From Pseudomonas veronii (GTDB lineage Bacteria > Pseudomonadota > Gammaproteobacteria > Pseudomonadales > Pseudomonadaceae): DNA of 64,000 nucleotides. The stretch lies in the NCBI RefSeq assembly GCF_001439695.1, contig NZ_JYLL01000013.1, forward strand, positions 62,001-126,000. The letters are read 5' to 3'. The notes beneath the pieces were generated by a model. That model was not told where the DNA came from, ran no database searches, and saw nothing but the letters and a program-made list of their open reading frames with translations. The stretch's first letter is position 1. Each line of letters begins with the position of its first letter. Of this stretch, positions 25,152 to 34,866 are shown piece by piece. A program made the position numbers and the translations under genes.

Positions 25152-26039
25152 TTAATCCTCGGGTGTTTCGGCCTTGAGTCGTTCGCGAAATGCCTTGGGC
25201 GAAAACCCGACCCGGCGGCGGAATAGCCGCGAGAAGTTGGTCGGGTCGGAAAAGCCCAATACCTCCGACATTTCATTGATGGTCATGCTGGTGTAGGTCA
25301 GCAGGCGCTTGGCTTCCAGCAATTGGCGGTCGTGCATGATCTGTAGCGCGGGTTGCCCACCCAATTCCCGACATGTGCCGTTCAGGTGTGAGACCGAGAT
25401 ACCCAGCTTGTGGGCCAGGTCTTCAATCTTCGGGTGTTCGCGATACTGCTGTTCGACCAATTGGGTAAAGCGCCGGAAATACTCGCGCCCACGCGGTGCC
25501 CGCGGGTGGCGGCGCTGGATGGCCTGGCGGCTGATCCACACCAGCAGCACGCTGACCAGGGCGTGCATCAGCATGTCCCGGGCCGGCTGCTCATCGGCGT
25601 ATTCGTCCTGCAGGCGGGCGAACAGGTTGTTGAGATAGTCGCTGTCCTTGCCTGCCGGGTAACTGCCCAGCACCTGCAGGCCGTCCACCGTTGCGCCCAG
25701 CTGCGCTTGCAGGTGGCTGACCAGCGGTGCCGCCAGGGTCAGCACGTAGCCTTCGACATCTTCCGCAAACCGAAACCCGTGCACACACAGCGGCGGCAGC
25801 ACCTGCAAGGTCGCTTCGTTGAGGGTGGTGCGCTGGCCTTCGATTTCCAGTTGCGCCTGGCCTTGGTGGACGTACAGCAACTGGCACAGATCCGCGTGCC
25901 GGTGGGGCTGGATTTCCCACTGGTAGTCCCGGCTGCGTCGGGAAATCGTTTCGCAGTGCAACAAATCCGGCGTCGGCCATTGCTGGTTTTCCCCGTACAG
26001 CTTGAACACCGGAATCGCGGAACTGGCAGTTTTGGTCAT
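25152..26039 (-). CDS. pobR: AraC-family activator of 4-hydroxybenzoate hydroxylase
   Basis: A 295-residue AraC/XylS regulator: N-terminal cupin-like effector domain (about 30-150) and C-terminal double HTH (about 190-290: IEDLAHKLGISVSHLNGTCRELG and MTINEMSEVLGFSDPTNFSRLFRRRVGFSPKAFR). It is divergent from pobA across 180 bp, the standard pobR-pobA arrangement of pseudomonads, in which 4-hydroxybenzoate activates pobA expression. ATG 26039 is favoured over a codon eight residues upstream. The identification rests on context and domain type. Confidence 0.85.
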   Translation of the reverse strand: MTKTASSAIPVFKLYGENQQWPTPDLLHCETISRRSRDYQWEIQPHRHADLCQLLYVHQGQAQLEIEGQRTTLNEATLQVLPPLCVHGFRFAEDVEGYVLTLAAPLVSHLQAQLGATVDGLQVLGSYPAGKDSDYLNNLFARLQDEYADEQPARDMLMHALVSVLLVWISRQAIQRRHPRAPRGREYFRRFTQLVEQQYREHPKIEDLAHKLGISVSHLNGTCRELGGQPALQIMHDRQLLEAKRLLTYTSMTINEMSEVLGFSDPTNFSRLFRRRVGFSPKAFRERLKAETPED

Positions 26040-26113
26040 AGTTTCAATCCGATACTCAGGCAAGTGGTTCGGTAATCGCCCCGATTGGCAAAAAGCGCAG
26101 GCTTTGGCGCAGT

Positions 26114-27413
<1,300 letters not shown>

Positions 27414-27433
27414 CCTGCTATCGTATCGAGCAT

Positions 27434-27460
27434 GCCCGCAGGTCGCCTTTTCCTGCGGGC
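27434..27460 (+). terminator. Hairpin after pobA
   Basis: GCCCGCAGG (27434-27442) pairs with CCTGCGGGC (27452-27460), a perfect 9-bp stem with a T-rich loop but no 3' T-run. It probably weakens read-through from pobA into the MFS exporter. Confidence 0.5.
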
Positions 27461-27478
27461 CTTGCTCGAAGGTTTACC

Positions 27479-28996
27479 GTGACTCAGCTCAATCAGCCTA
27501 CTCCAGCCGTACCTGCCGTGCGCAGCATCCTCGTCTCGTTGATGATGGCGATCTTCCTCGGTGCCTTGGACCAGACCATTGTCGCCGTGTCCATGCCGGC
27601 CATTTCCGCGCGGTTCCACGACGTCAACCTGCTGGCCTGGGTGATCTCCGGCTACATGGTGGCGATGACAGTGGCGGTGCCGATCTACGGCAAGCTCGGC
27701 GACCTGTACGGGCGGCGGCCGATGATGCTGATCGGCATGGGCCTGTTCACCCTGGCGTCGCTGTTCTGTGGCATGGCGCAAAGCATGGAGCAACTGGTGC
27801 TGGCGCGGGTGCTCCAGGGCATCGGCGCCGGCGGGATGATTTCGGTGAGCCAGGCGATCATCGGCGACATCATCCCGCCGCGCGAGCGCGGGCGTTACCA
27901 GGGCTATTTCAGCGGCATGTACGCGGTGGCCAGCGTGGCCGGGCCGGTGCTGGGCGGTTATATGACCGAGTACCTGTCCTGGCGCTGGGTGTTTTTGATC
28001 AACCTGCCGTTGGGCGCCGGCGCCTGGTACGTGGCCCATCGCAGCCTGGTCGGGCTGCCGTTGCCGCAACGCAAGCCGATCATCGATTACCTCGGTACCG
28101 TGCTGCTGATCATCGGCTTGAGCGCCTTGCTGCTGGGCGTCACCGAGATCGGCCAGGGCCATGATTGGCGCAATGACTCGGTGCTAGCGTTGCTGGCCTG
28201 CGCGCTGGTGGCGCTGAGCATATTTGTCTGGCATGAGCGGCGTGCGCGGGAACCGTTGTTGCCGATGCACCTGTTCGCCAACCGCAGCGCGGTGCTGTGC
28301 TGGTGTACGATGTTTTTCACCAGTTTCCAGGCGATTTCCCTGACGGTGCTGATGCCTTTGCGCTTTCAGACCGTGACCGGTTCCGGCGCCGACAGTGCCG
28401 CGCTGCACCTGCTGCCACTGGCGATGGGCTTGCCGATGGGCGCCTACTTTGCCGGGCGCATGACCTCGGTGACCGGGCGCTATAAACCACTGATCCTCAG
28501 CGGCGCCGTGTTGAGCCCCTTGGCGATTCTCGGCATGGCCTACAGTGCGCCGCAGGCGATGGGGCTGACGGCGATGTTCATGCTGCTGTGCGGCATCGCT
28601 GCCGGCATGCAGTTCCCGACCTCGCTGGTGGGCACGCAGAACTCGGTGGACCAGCACGATATCGGCGTCGCCACCAGCACCACCAACCTGTTCCGTTCCC
28701 TGGGCGGGGCGGTCGGGGTGGCGTGCATGTCGGCGTTGTTGCTGGCGCTGTTGCAGGACTCCAGCTTTGCCCACCTGGCCAGCGGCGCGCTGGTGGTCGA
28801 GGGCGGTTCCGGCAGCGTTTTGCTCGACGGCCTGAACGCCGCCCCAGGCCCGGCGCAGGATGCCCTGCGCGGGGAACTGGCGGTGACGTTCCGGCATTTG
28901 CTGATGGTCAGTGCGGCGGTGTCGTTGCTGGGGTTGGCGGCGGCGATTGCGATGCCTGATCGCATGCTGCGCGGCCGTGAAGACAAGGCCCGCTGA
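27479..28996 (+). CDS. MFS multidrug efflux transporter, DHA2 (EmrB/QacA) family
   Basis: A 505-residue carrier with 14 predicted TM helices. The start is GTG 27479 with GAAGG at good spacing; the open frame further upstream overlaps pobA in another frame and is spurious. DHA2 signatures are visible: LDQTIVAVSMPAIS in TM1, GKLGDLYGRRPMM in loop 2-3 and the motif C-type segment GPVLGGYMTEYLSWRWVFLINLPLG. It probably exports aromatic or drug-like compounds with H+. It may be read through from pobA, which would link it to aromatic tolerance, but a hairpin separates them. Confidence 0.9.
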   Translation: MTQLNQPTPAVPAVRSILVSLMMAIFLGALDQTIVAVSMPAISARFHDVNLLAWVISGYMVAMTVAVPIYGKLGDLYGRRPMMLIGMGLFTLASLFCGMAQSMEQLVLARVLQGIGAGGMISVSQAIIGDIIPPRERGRYQGYFSGMYAVASVAGPVLGGYMTEYLSWRWVFLINLPLGAGAWYVAHRSLVGLPLPQRKPIIDYLGTVLLIIGLSALLLGVTEIGQGHDWRNDSVLALLACALVALSIFVWHERRAREPLLPMHLFANRSAVLCWCTMFFTSFQAISLTVLMPLRFQTVTGSGADSAALHLLPLAMGLPMGAYFAGRMTSVTGRYKPLILSGAVLSPLAILGMAYSAPQAMGLTAMFMLLCGIAAGMQFPTSLVGTQNSVDQHDIGVATSTTNLFRSLGGAVGVACMSALLLALLQDSSFAHLASGALVVEGGSGSVLLDGLNAAPGPAQDALRGELAVTFRHLLMVSAAVSLLGLAAAIAMPDRMLRGREDKAR

Positions 28997-29019
28997 CGGG
29001 CCGGCTGGACATCCAAATG

Positions 29020-29043
29020 TGCGAGCGGGCTGGCCCGCTCCCA
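29020..29043. repeat. REP palindrome
   Basis: GAGCGGGC-TG-GCCCGCTC at 29023-29040 with partial flanking pairing to 29020-29043. Same GTGGGAGCGGGC class as at 7789; located between convergent genes. Confidence 0.75.
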
Positions 29044-29065
29044 GCGGTTTGACCGCCTGTGCAAT

Positions 29066-29905
29066 TCAAGGGCTGTAATAACCGACCGCCACCATGAAAT
29101 GCCCGGTTTTGCGCAAATACGCATGCTTGTTCTCGACCTTGCCGGTCACCGGGTTTTTCCAACGGTACTTGTACTCACCCTGATCCTGCTCCGCCATCAA
29201 CTTGAGGATCGGTGCGCCCACCGGCTTGCCGTCGGGGTCCTTGATCTTGCTGAAGTCGGTGTTGATCAGCCGCAGGTTGGTGCCATGGGCGACATAGCGC
29301 CGGGTATCGAGGTCGACCACGAACACGTAGAGATCGTCCTGCAGGAAACCGCCCTGCAATGAGTTGATCGCCTTCAGCGTGCCGGCTTCATCCTTGACCA
29401 GCGCCTTGACGGCCTGGTCCCGCAGCGCTCGCGCCTGTTCCGGCGTGGCCCGTGGCAGGTAATAGCCCACCGCGAGGATGCGTTCGCCGACACGCTGATA
29501 AAACACATGCTTGTGTTCGATCTTGCCGTCGTTCCAGTTCTGCCAGCGGTAGTCGGCCTGCTGGATGCCCTGGCCTTCCGGCGCCTTGAGCGCGTCCTTG
29601 AACGACTGGCGCAAATCCGCCCCGAGCACTTCGGACACATCGCGGCCGATCAAGGCGGAGGAGGGCCCGCCGCTGGCCAGCAACACGCCCTGGGTGTCGA
29701 CCACGAACACATAGCGGTCATGGTCGACGAACTCGCCCTGGCGGCTGAAGGCGGCGAAGGCCTTGTCGCCATTGCTCTGGTAGTAGGCCAAGGCTTTCCC
29801 CAGCAGAGCCTTGGCCGCCTGGGCGTCCTCCTCCGGCAAGGTGGCGGCGTGTACCTGGCTGAAACCCAACAGCAGCAGCCAGCTGAATCGGAGCAGTCGC
29901 TTCAT
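29066..29905 (-). CDS. Periplasmic protein with two Cache domains
   Basis: A 279-residue protein with a signal peptide (MKRLLRFSWLLLLGFSQVHA, about 20) and no further membrane segment. Two related Cache-type sensor units follow: about 30-150 (YVFVVDTQGVLLASGG ... YRWQNWNDGKIEHKHVFYQRV) and about 150-279 (YVFVVDLDTRRYVAHGT ... YKYRWKNPVTGKVENKHAYLRK). No HAMP, kinase, GGDEF or chemoreceptor output is attached. It may be a ligand-binding partner for a separate membrane sensor. ATG 29905 begins the signal peptide; the longer frame upstream is dismissed. Confidence 0.85.
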   Translation of the reverse strand: MKRLLRFSWLLLLGFSQVHAATLPEEDAQAAKALLGKALAYYQSNGDKAFAAFSRQGEFVDHDRYVFVVDTQGVLLASGGPSSALIGRDVSEVLGADLRQSFKDALKAPEGQGIQQADYRWQNWNDGKIEHKHVFYQRVGERILAVGYYLPRATPEQARALRDQAVKALVKDEAGTLKAINSLQGGFLQDDLYVFVVDLDTRRYVAHGTNLRLINTDFSKIKDPDGKPVGAPILKLMAEQDQGEYKYRWKNPVTGKVENKHAYLRKTGHFMVAVGYYSP

Positions 29906-29955
29906 TATCCGTGCCTCGTTCTTATAGATGTGAGCACAGCTTAGACGGCTGCGGC

Positions 29956-30729
29956 TCAGGGCGCCGCCAGCCATTGATTGACGATGCCGTCGTACACCCC
30001 GGTGGCCACGCTCAGGTGCAACCACTGGTCGACGTAACTTTTCCAGGCCACATCGTCGCGGGGCAGCAGGAAGGCTTTCTCGCTATATTGCATCTGCCGC
30101 TGCGGGTTGACCGCGCACAGCCCCGGCTTGAGTTTCTGCTGGAAGCGCGCCTCGCTGGCGTCGGTGATCATCACATCGGCCTTGCCCGCCAGCAGTTCGT
30201 CGAAGATGGTCACGTTGTCGTGCAGGCGCAGTTGCGCCTGGCCCAGGTGCGCCCGGGCGAACACTTCGTTGGTGCCGCCCGCCGGTTCGATCACCCGCAC
30301 CTGTGGCTGGTTGATCTGCTCGACGCTCTGGGAACGCTGCACATCGGCGCAGCGCACCAGCGGGATCTTGCCGTCGACGCCGAGGGACTGGCTGAAGAAC
30401 GCCTTTTTCTGGCGTTCCAGCGACACCGAAATACCGCCCACGGCGATGTCGCAGCGGTGCGCGAGGAAGTCCGGCATCAGGCTTTTCCAGGTGGTGGGCA
30501 CCCAGGCGATCTTGGCGTTGAGGCTCTTGGCCAGGGACTCGGCCATGGCGATATCGATGCCTTCGTAGCGGCCATCGGCACGCAGGAAGGTGTAGGGCTT
30601 GTAGTCGCCGGTGGTGCAGACGGTGAGCGTGCCGCTGTCGAGCACGTTGTCCAGGCGCGAGGGGGGCGTGTCCGCGAGGGCGGGTGTCGCCAGACTCACC
30701 AATACACACAGGGCTAAAGGAGCTTTCAT
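29956..30729 (-). CDS. PheC-like periplasmic protein (cyclohexadienyl dehydratase or amino-acid binding protein)
   Basis: A 257-residue secreted protein (signal peptide about 1-19) with the family 3 solute-binding fold. It follows P. aeruginosa periplasmic cyclohexadienyl dehydratase PheC, as I recall it, over most of its length: TTGDYKP, VPTTWKSLMPDF, GISVSLERQ, PGGTNE-type GGTNEVFAR, NVTIF, TDASEAR and SEKAFLLPRDD. The Asn in GGTN and the Glu in DASEAR, reported as active-site residues in PheC, are both kept. It could thus make phenylpyruvate/phenylalanine from prephenate/arogenate in the periplasm. No ABC permease is adjacent, which supports an enzyme over a transport protein. Confidence 0.8.
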   Translation of the reverse strand: MKAPLALCVLVSLATPALADTPPSRLDNVLDSGTLTVCTTGDYKPYTFLRADGRYEGIDIAMAESLAKSLNAKIAWVPTTWKSLMPDFLAHRCDIAVGGISVSLERQKKAFFSQSLGVDGKIPLVRCADVQRSQSVEQINQPQVRVIEPAGGTNEVFARAHLGQAQLRLHDNVTIFDELLAGKADVMITDASEARFQQKLKPGLCAVNPQRQMQYSEKAFLLPRDDVAWKSYVDQWLHLSVATGVYDGIVNQWLAAP

Positions 30730-31139
30730 GCGGTCGAGTCCTTGGGCATGATCGGGCGGCCATTATTTCCAGCAAGATGGTGGGGTGGCAAGGACGGTGA
30801 ATGTTTAGCCAACGTGCAACCAAACTCCGTCAACCCTGAATTGACGCCCCTGACCCGGCGTGTGACGCTGCCGGGCATCTCCCTCACGGTGATTCGCCCA
30901 TGGACGGTTACCCCGACACTTACCCCGAGACACTGCCTGGCGTCGTCGCGCCGAGCGGTCCCGCGGATGTCGAGGCGTTGCCCTCCGCGCTGGCTTTCTG
31001 GGCCCTGTTCCACTGTCGACATGCGCGCCCACCAGATACCTCTCTCTTACGTTGATCTACCCGATGGATGACGCGCACCTGCGCGCATCCGCCCGGCGGC
31101 GCCTGTGCGCCTGCCTGACGCAAACGTATGAGAATTGCC
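30730..31139. other. 410-bp gap between PheC-like and glutamine-synthetase-like genes
   Basis: Divergent promoter region, longer than any other gap here. The only open frame of note on the plus strand starts at ATG 30900 and ends at 31055 (51 codons); it has no good ribosome site, no TM segment and an unremarkable Pro/Ala-rich composition, so it is not called. No strong hairpin or repeat was found. Confidence 0.4.
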
Positions 31140-32510
31140 ATGAGTGTTTTTGCCAGCCTGCACGAAGCCCGCTCTTTCCTTGAGCAGAACCCGGACATCG
31201 AGATGTTCGAGCTGTTTATCCTCGACAACAATGGCGTGCCGCGCGGCAAGTTGCTGCATCGCGACGAACTGCTGGCGGTGTATGAAAGTGGCCGCCCGCT
31301 GCCCAGCACGATCCTTGGCCTGACCATCCATGGCGATGACGTGGAAAACTCCGGGCTGGTGTGGGAGGTGGGCGATATCGACTGTCGCGCCTACCCGATC
31401 AGCGGCAGTTTGCAGCGCATGCCATGGCGGCTGATTCCGACGGCGGCGGTGCAAGTCAGCATGCACCCCACCGAAGGCTTGCCCGCCACCGTGGCCGACC
31501 CCCGGCACGTGCTGGCCAGGGTGATCGACGGGCTCAAGGCCGATGGTTATTACCCGGTGATGGCGGCGGAACTGGAGTTCTACCTGCTCGACCAGAAACC
31601 CGACCACAACGGCCGCCCGCAACCGGCGCGCGACATGGACGGCGGCCGCCCGCGTGCGACCCAGGTCTATGGCCTGCGCGAGCTGGAGCAGATCGAACCG
31701 TTTCTCGCCGACCTTTACAGCGCCTGCAAACTGCAAGGCATCCCGGCGCGCACGGCAATTTCCGAATACGCGCCGGGCCAGGTCGAAATCACCCTCGAAC
31801 ACCGCACCGATGCCCTGCAAGCGATGGACGAAGCGGTGCGCTACAAACGCCTGGTCAAAGGCGTGGCGCACAAGCACGGGATGACGGCGTGCTTCATGGC
31901 CAAACCGTTCGACGACCTAGCCGGCACCGGCATGCACATGCACGTCAGCCTGGCGGACGCCGAGGGCCATAACCTGTTCGCCAGCGAAGCCGCCGACGGT
32001 ACGCCGCTGCTGCGCCAGGCCGTGGGCGGTATGCTCAGCACCTTGCTCGATTCGCTGCTGATGTTCTGCCCCAACGCCAACTCCTATCGCCGCTTCCAGA
32101 CCAACAGCTATGCGCCGCTGGCCGCCACCTGGGGCGTCGACAACCGCACCGTCAGCCTGCGTGTGCCGGGTGGTCCGGCGCCGTCGCGGCACATCGAACA
32201 CCGCCTCTGCGGCGCCGACGCCAACCCTTATCTGGCGGCGGCGGCGATCCTCGCCGGTATCCACCGCGGCATCCGCGAACGACTTGACCCCGGCGCTCCG
32301 GTGGAAGGCAACGGCTACGCCCAGGCCAACGCGTTGCTGCCCACCGATTGGCTCACCACCCTGCGCGCCCTGGAAGACTCCAGCTGGGCACGGGAGGCGT
32401 TCGGCAGTGAGTTTCTCGGCGTGTACCTGGCGGTGAAACGGGCTGAATATCGGCAGTTCATGGGCGAGGTGGGCGAGCAGGACTGGCGCTGGTATCTGCA
32501 CTCGGCGTGA
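31140..32510 (+). CDS. Glutamine synthetase family protein (gamma-glutamylpolyamine synthetase type)
   Basis: A 456-residue glutamine-synthetase-fold ligase. The N-terminal beta-grasp part contains FILDNNGVPRGKLL, and the catalytic part contains the metal-binding AAELEFYLLD, EYAPGQVEITLEH, GTGMHMHVSL and NRTVSLRVPGG with the adjacent basic HIEHRLCGADANPY. This divergence is typical of PuuA/PauA-like enzymes that ligate glutamate to polyamines or other amines, rather than true GlnA. The usual partners (PuuD amidase, aldehyde dehydrogenase, PuuB) are not adjacent. ATG 31140 is chosen; an ATG at 31128 adds four residues. Confidence 0.88.
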   Translation: MSVFASLHEARSFLEQNPDIEMFELFILDNNGVPRGKLLHRDELLAVYESGRPLPSTILGLTIHGDDVENSGLVWEVGDIDCRAYPISGSLQRMPWRLIPTAAVQVSMHPTEGLPATVADPRHVLARVIDGLKADGYYPVMAAELEFYLLDQKPDHNGRPQPARDMDGGRPRATQVYGLRELEQIEPFLADLYSACKLQGIPARTAISEYAPGQVEITLEHRTDALQAMDEAVRYKRLVKGVAHKHGMTACFMAKPFDDLAGTGMHMHVSLADAEGHNLFASEAADGTPLLRQAVGGMLSTLLDSLLMFCPNANSYRRFQTNSYAPLAATWGVDNRTVSLRVPGGPAPSRHIEHRLCGADANPYLAAAAILAGIHRGIRERLDPGAPVEGNGYAQANALLPTDWLTTLRALEDSSWAREAFGSEFLGVYLAVKRAEYRQFMGEVGEQDWRWYLHSA

Positions 32511-32611
32511 ACGGATTGACGGTGGTGGTTTTTTCGACCTTTTTTTCACGTTGCACTGGTTAAGCTGCGAATCAAGGTCATTCACTACCGTTCCACTCAC
32601 ATGAGCCCGTG

Positions 32612-33211
32612 ATGTTGTCACCACCACTTTCGTCCATCGAGATTGAATACGCCGAACGCTGTGACCGTGAGCACGCCAGGGTCTGCGGCGATACGCGCCC
32701 GCCTGGGCTGCGTCAGCGTCTGGCGGCGTGGCGTGACGGGCGGCTGGTGCGCAATGCCCTCAAGGTCGCCGGCGAGCCCGGTCTGATCCTCGACCTGGCC
32801 TGCGGTTCGGGGCGGTTCTGGCCGGTGTTGGCCGAACACGTCAACCGGGTCATCCTCGCCTCGGATAACTCCCAGGACATGCTCGACCATGCCCGCACCC
32901 ATCACCCGGCGGCGCTGCTCAAGCGGGTCAAGACCTTTCAGGGCTCGGCATTTTCCATCGGTTTGTCGGCGAACGCGGTAGATTGCATTTTCTGTCTGGA
33001 ATTGTTTCGCCACGTGCCCAGCCGCGAAGGGCGCCAAGCGCTGCTGCAGGAGTTTCATCGGGTCAGCCGCGACACCGTGATCGTGTCGGTCGCCTCCCGG
33101 ACGCCAGTGGAGGAGGAGTTCTGCCAGGCGGGGTTCCAGGTCCTGAATCACCAGGAGTTCATTCCTGGCTCCAGCGTATGGCGTGTCTACGTTCTACGTA
33201 AGATGGGATAA
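32612..33211 (+). CDS. Class I SAM-dependent methyltransferase
   Basis: A 199-residue protein with a Rossmann methyltransferase core: motif I LDLACGSGRFWPVL (about 62-75), ASDNSQDML after beta-2 and FCLELFRHVP near motif IV. The start is ATG 32612 (GTG at 32609 is adjacent). The substrate is unknown; the short C-terminus lacks a substrate-lid domain. It lies upstream of rnd with a separate 122-bp gap. Confidence 0.85.
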   Translation: MLSPPLSSIEIEYAERCDREHARVCGDTRPPGLRQRLAAWRDGRLVRNALKVAGEPGLILDLACGSGRFWPVLAEHVNRVILASDNSQDMLDHARTHHPAALLKRVKTFQGSAFSIGLSANAVDCIFCLELFRHVPSREGRQALLQEFHRVSRDTVIVSVASRTPVEEEFCQAGFQVLNHQEFIPGSSVWRVYVLRKMG

Positions 33212-33333
33212 CTCCAATCTGTCGGACTATTCTTTACATGCTGTCGGAGTTTTCATGATTGCGTGTGCACTGCGGATGCTCGCAAGTCCCTTCCGCGATA
33301 TATACTGCGCGCCATTCTTCAAGGGAGAGCCGT

Positions 33334-34467
33334 GTGGCCATCGATATTCACTGGATCTGCGACAACGATAGCCTCGGCCAGCATTGCGCCGAATGGCAGC
33401 AGTTGCCATTCGTCGCCCTCGACACCGAATTCATGCGGGTCGACACCTTTTATCCCATTGCCGGGCTGATCCAGATCGGTGATGGCGTTCGCGCTTACCT
33501 GATCGACCCCCTGACCATCGACAACTGGCAACCGCTGGCGGCGTTGCTGGAAAACCCGGCCGTGATCAAAGTGGTCCACGCCTGCAGTGAAGACCTGGAA
33601 GTGTTGCTGCGCCTGACCGGCAGCCTGCCAGTGCCGTTGTTCGACACCCAACTGGCCGCGGCTTACCTGAACCTCGGCTTCTCCATGGGCTATTCGCGCC
33701 TGGTGCAAGCCGTGCTCGATATCGACTTGCCCAAGGGCGAAACCCGCTCTGACTGGCTGCAGCGCCCGTTGTCCGAGACCCAGGTGAGCTACGCCGCCGA
33801 AGATGCGGTCCACTTGGCCGAGGTCTTCATTCGCCTGCGCCCGCGGCTGTCGGACGACAAATACGCCTGGGTCCTGGAAGACGGTGCCGAACTGGTGGCC
33901 AACCTGCGCCGCGAAGTCGACCCTTACGAGGTGTACCGCGAGGCCAAGCTGGCGTGGAAACTGTCCCGTGCCCAACTCGCCGTGCTGCGTGAACTGTGCG
34001 CCTGGCGCGAGCAGCAAGCGCGTGCCCGTGACCTGCCGCGCAATCGCATCATTCGTGAACACTCGCTGTGGCCCCTGGCCAAATCCCAGCCGGATAACCT
34101 CGCCGCCCTGGGCAAAATCGAAGACATGCACCCGCGCACCGTGCGTCAGGATGGCCAGTTTCTGCTGGACCTGATCAAGCGCGCCGGCAGCGTGTCCATG
34201 GACCAATGGCCGCCCGCCGTGGCTGAACCGCTGCCGGTGGATGCCGCGACGCTGATCAAGCACCTGCGCGCCTTGGGCCAGGCGCAAGCCGAACGTCTGG
34301 AGATGGCGCCGGAGCTGATGCTGCGCAAGAAAACCCTCGAAGCCCTGGTCAAAAGTGGCTACCCCGACGGGCCTTACCAATTGCCAGACTCGCTGCGTGG
34401 CTGGCGCCGCGAGTTGATGGGCCAGGCGCTGCTCGACAGCCTGGCCACTGCCGGAGAACAGCCTTGA
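33334..34467 (+). CDS. rnd: Ribonuclease D
   Basis: A 377-residue 3'-5' exoribonuclease of tRNA maturation. The DEDDy exonuclease domain spans about 1-170: [12 protein letters not shown] (Exo I, DxE), [11 protein letters not shown] (Exo II, D) and [10 protein letters not shown] (Exo III, Y...D). An HRDC domain follows at about 205-285 ([20 protein letters not shown]). The GTG at 33334 is preceded by AGGGAGA; homology starts there. A TATACT -10-like box lies at 33301-33306. It overlaps ycgL, forming a small operon. Confidence 0.96.
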   Translation: MAIDIHWICDNDSLGQHCAEWQQLPFVALDTEFMRVDTFYPIAGLIQIGDGVRAYLIDPLTIDNWQPLAALLENPAVIKVVHACSEDLEVLLRLTGSLPVPLFDTQLAAAYLNLGFSMGYSRLVQAVLDIDLPKGETRSDWLQRPLSETQVSYAAEDAVHLAEVFIRLRPRLSDDKYAWVLEDGAELVANLRREVDPYEVYREAKLAWKLSRAQLAVLRELCAWREQQARARDLPRNRIIREHSLWPLAKSQPDNLAALGKIEDMHPRTVRQDGQFLLDLIKRAGSVSMDQWPPAVAEPLPVDAATLIKHLRALGQAQAERLEMAPELMLRKKTLEALVKSGYPDGPYQLPDSLRGWRRELMGQALLDSLATAGEQP

Positions 34468-34757
34468 AACGTATTTGCTCCATCTATCGCAGCTTGAAAC
34501 GCAACGAAATGTATCTCTACGTGCTGAAAAGCGATGCCCTGGAGCGCGTGCCGGAACCCTTGATGGAAGCCTTCGGCAAGGCCCATCACGCCTTCGACAT
34601 GGTGCTGACGCCCGAGCGCAAGCTGTCGCGCGAGGACATCGCAGTGGTCCTGGAAAACCTCGAAAAGCAGGGCTACCACCTGCAAATGCCACCGGCCGAG
34701 GACGAGTACATCGAACACTTGCCCGAAGAGCTGCTGCGCCGCAACGACCCGATGTGA
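34464..34757 (+). CDS. ycgL: YcgL domain protein
   Basis: A 97-residue protein of the YcgL family ([44 protein letters not shown]), an alpha/beta fold of unknown biochemical role that is widely linked to rnd in gammaproteobacteria. It begins at TTG 34464, which overlaps the TGA stop of rnd; GGAG lies 7 bases upstream, so the unusual start is well supported and implies translational coupling. It is followed by a terminator. Confidence 0.93.
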   Translation: MKRICSIYRSLKRNEMYLYVLKSDALERVPEPLMEAFGKAHHAFDMVLTPERKLSREDIAVVLENLEKQGYHLQMPPAEDEYIEHLPEELLRRNDPM

Positions 34758-34825
34758 TCGCGGCGTGCCCTGCCCGGGGCGCATTCTTTTCCATGGAATC
34801 GTATTAATGGATGGTGGCCGTAAGG

Positions 34826-34852
34826 ATGCGGGCGGCCGTCCGCATTGTTTTT
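34826..34852 (+). terminator. Rho-independent terminator after rnd-ycgL
   Basis: The 20-bp near-perfect palindrome at 34826-34845 (ATGCGG arms around CGGCCG, one mismatch) is followed by TGTTTTT at 34846-34852. It lies just upstream of the next gene's ribosome site. Confidence 0.75.
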
Positions 34853-34866
34853 GAAAGGTTTGAACC

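Noticed and set aside
30900-31055. 51-codon frame in the gap before the glutamine-synthetase-like gene
   Set aside because: No good ribosome site, no structure in the peptide and no recognised family.
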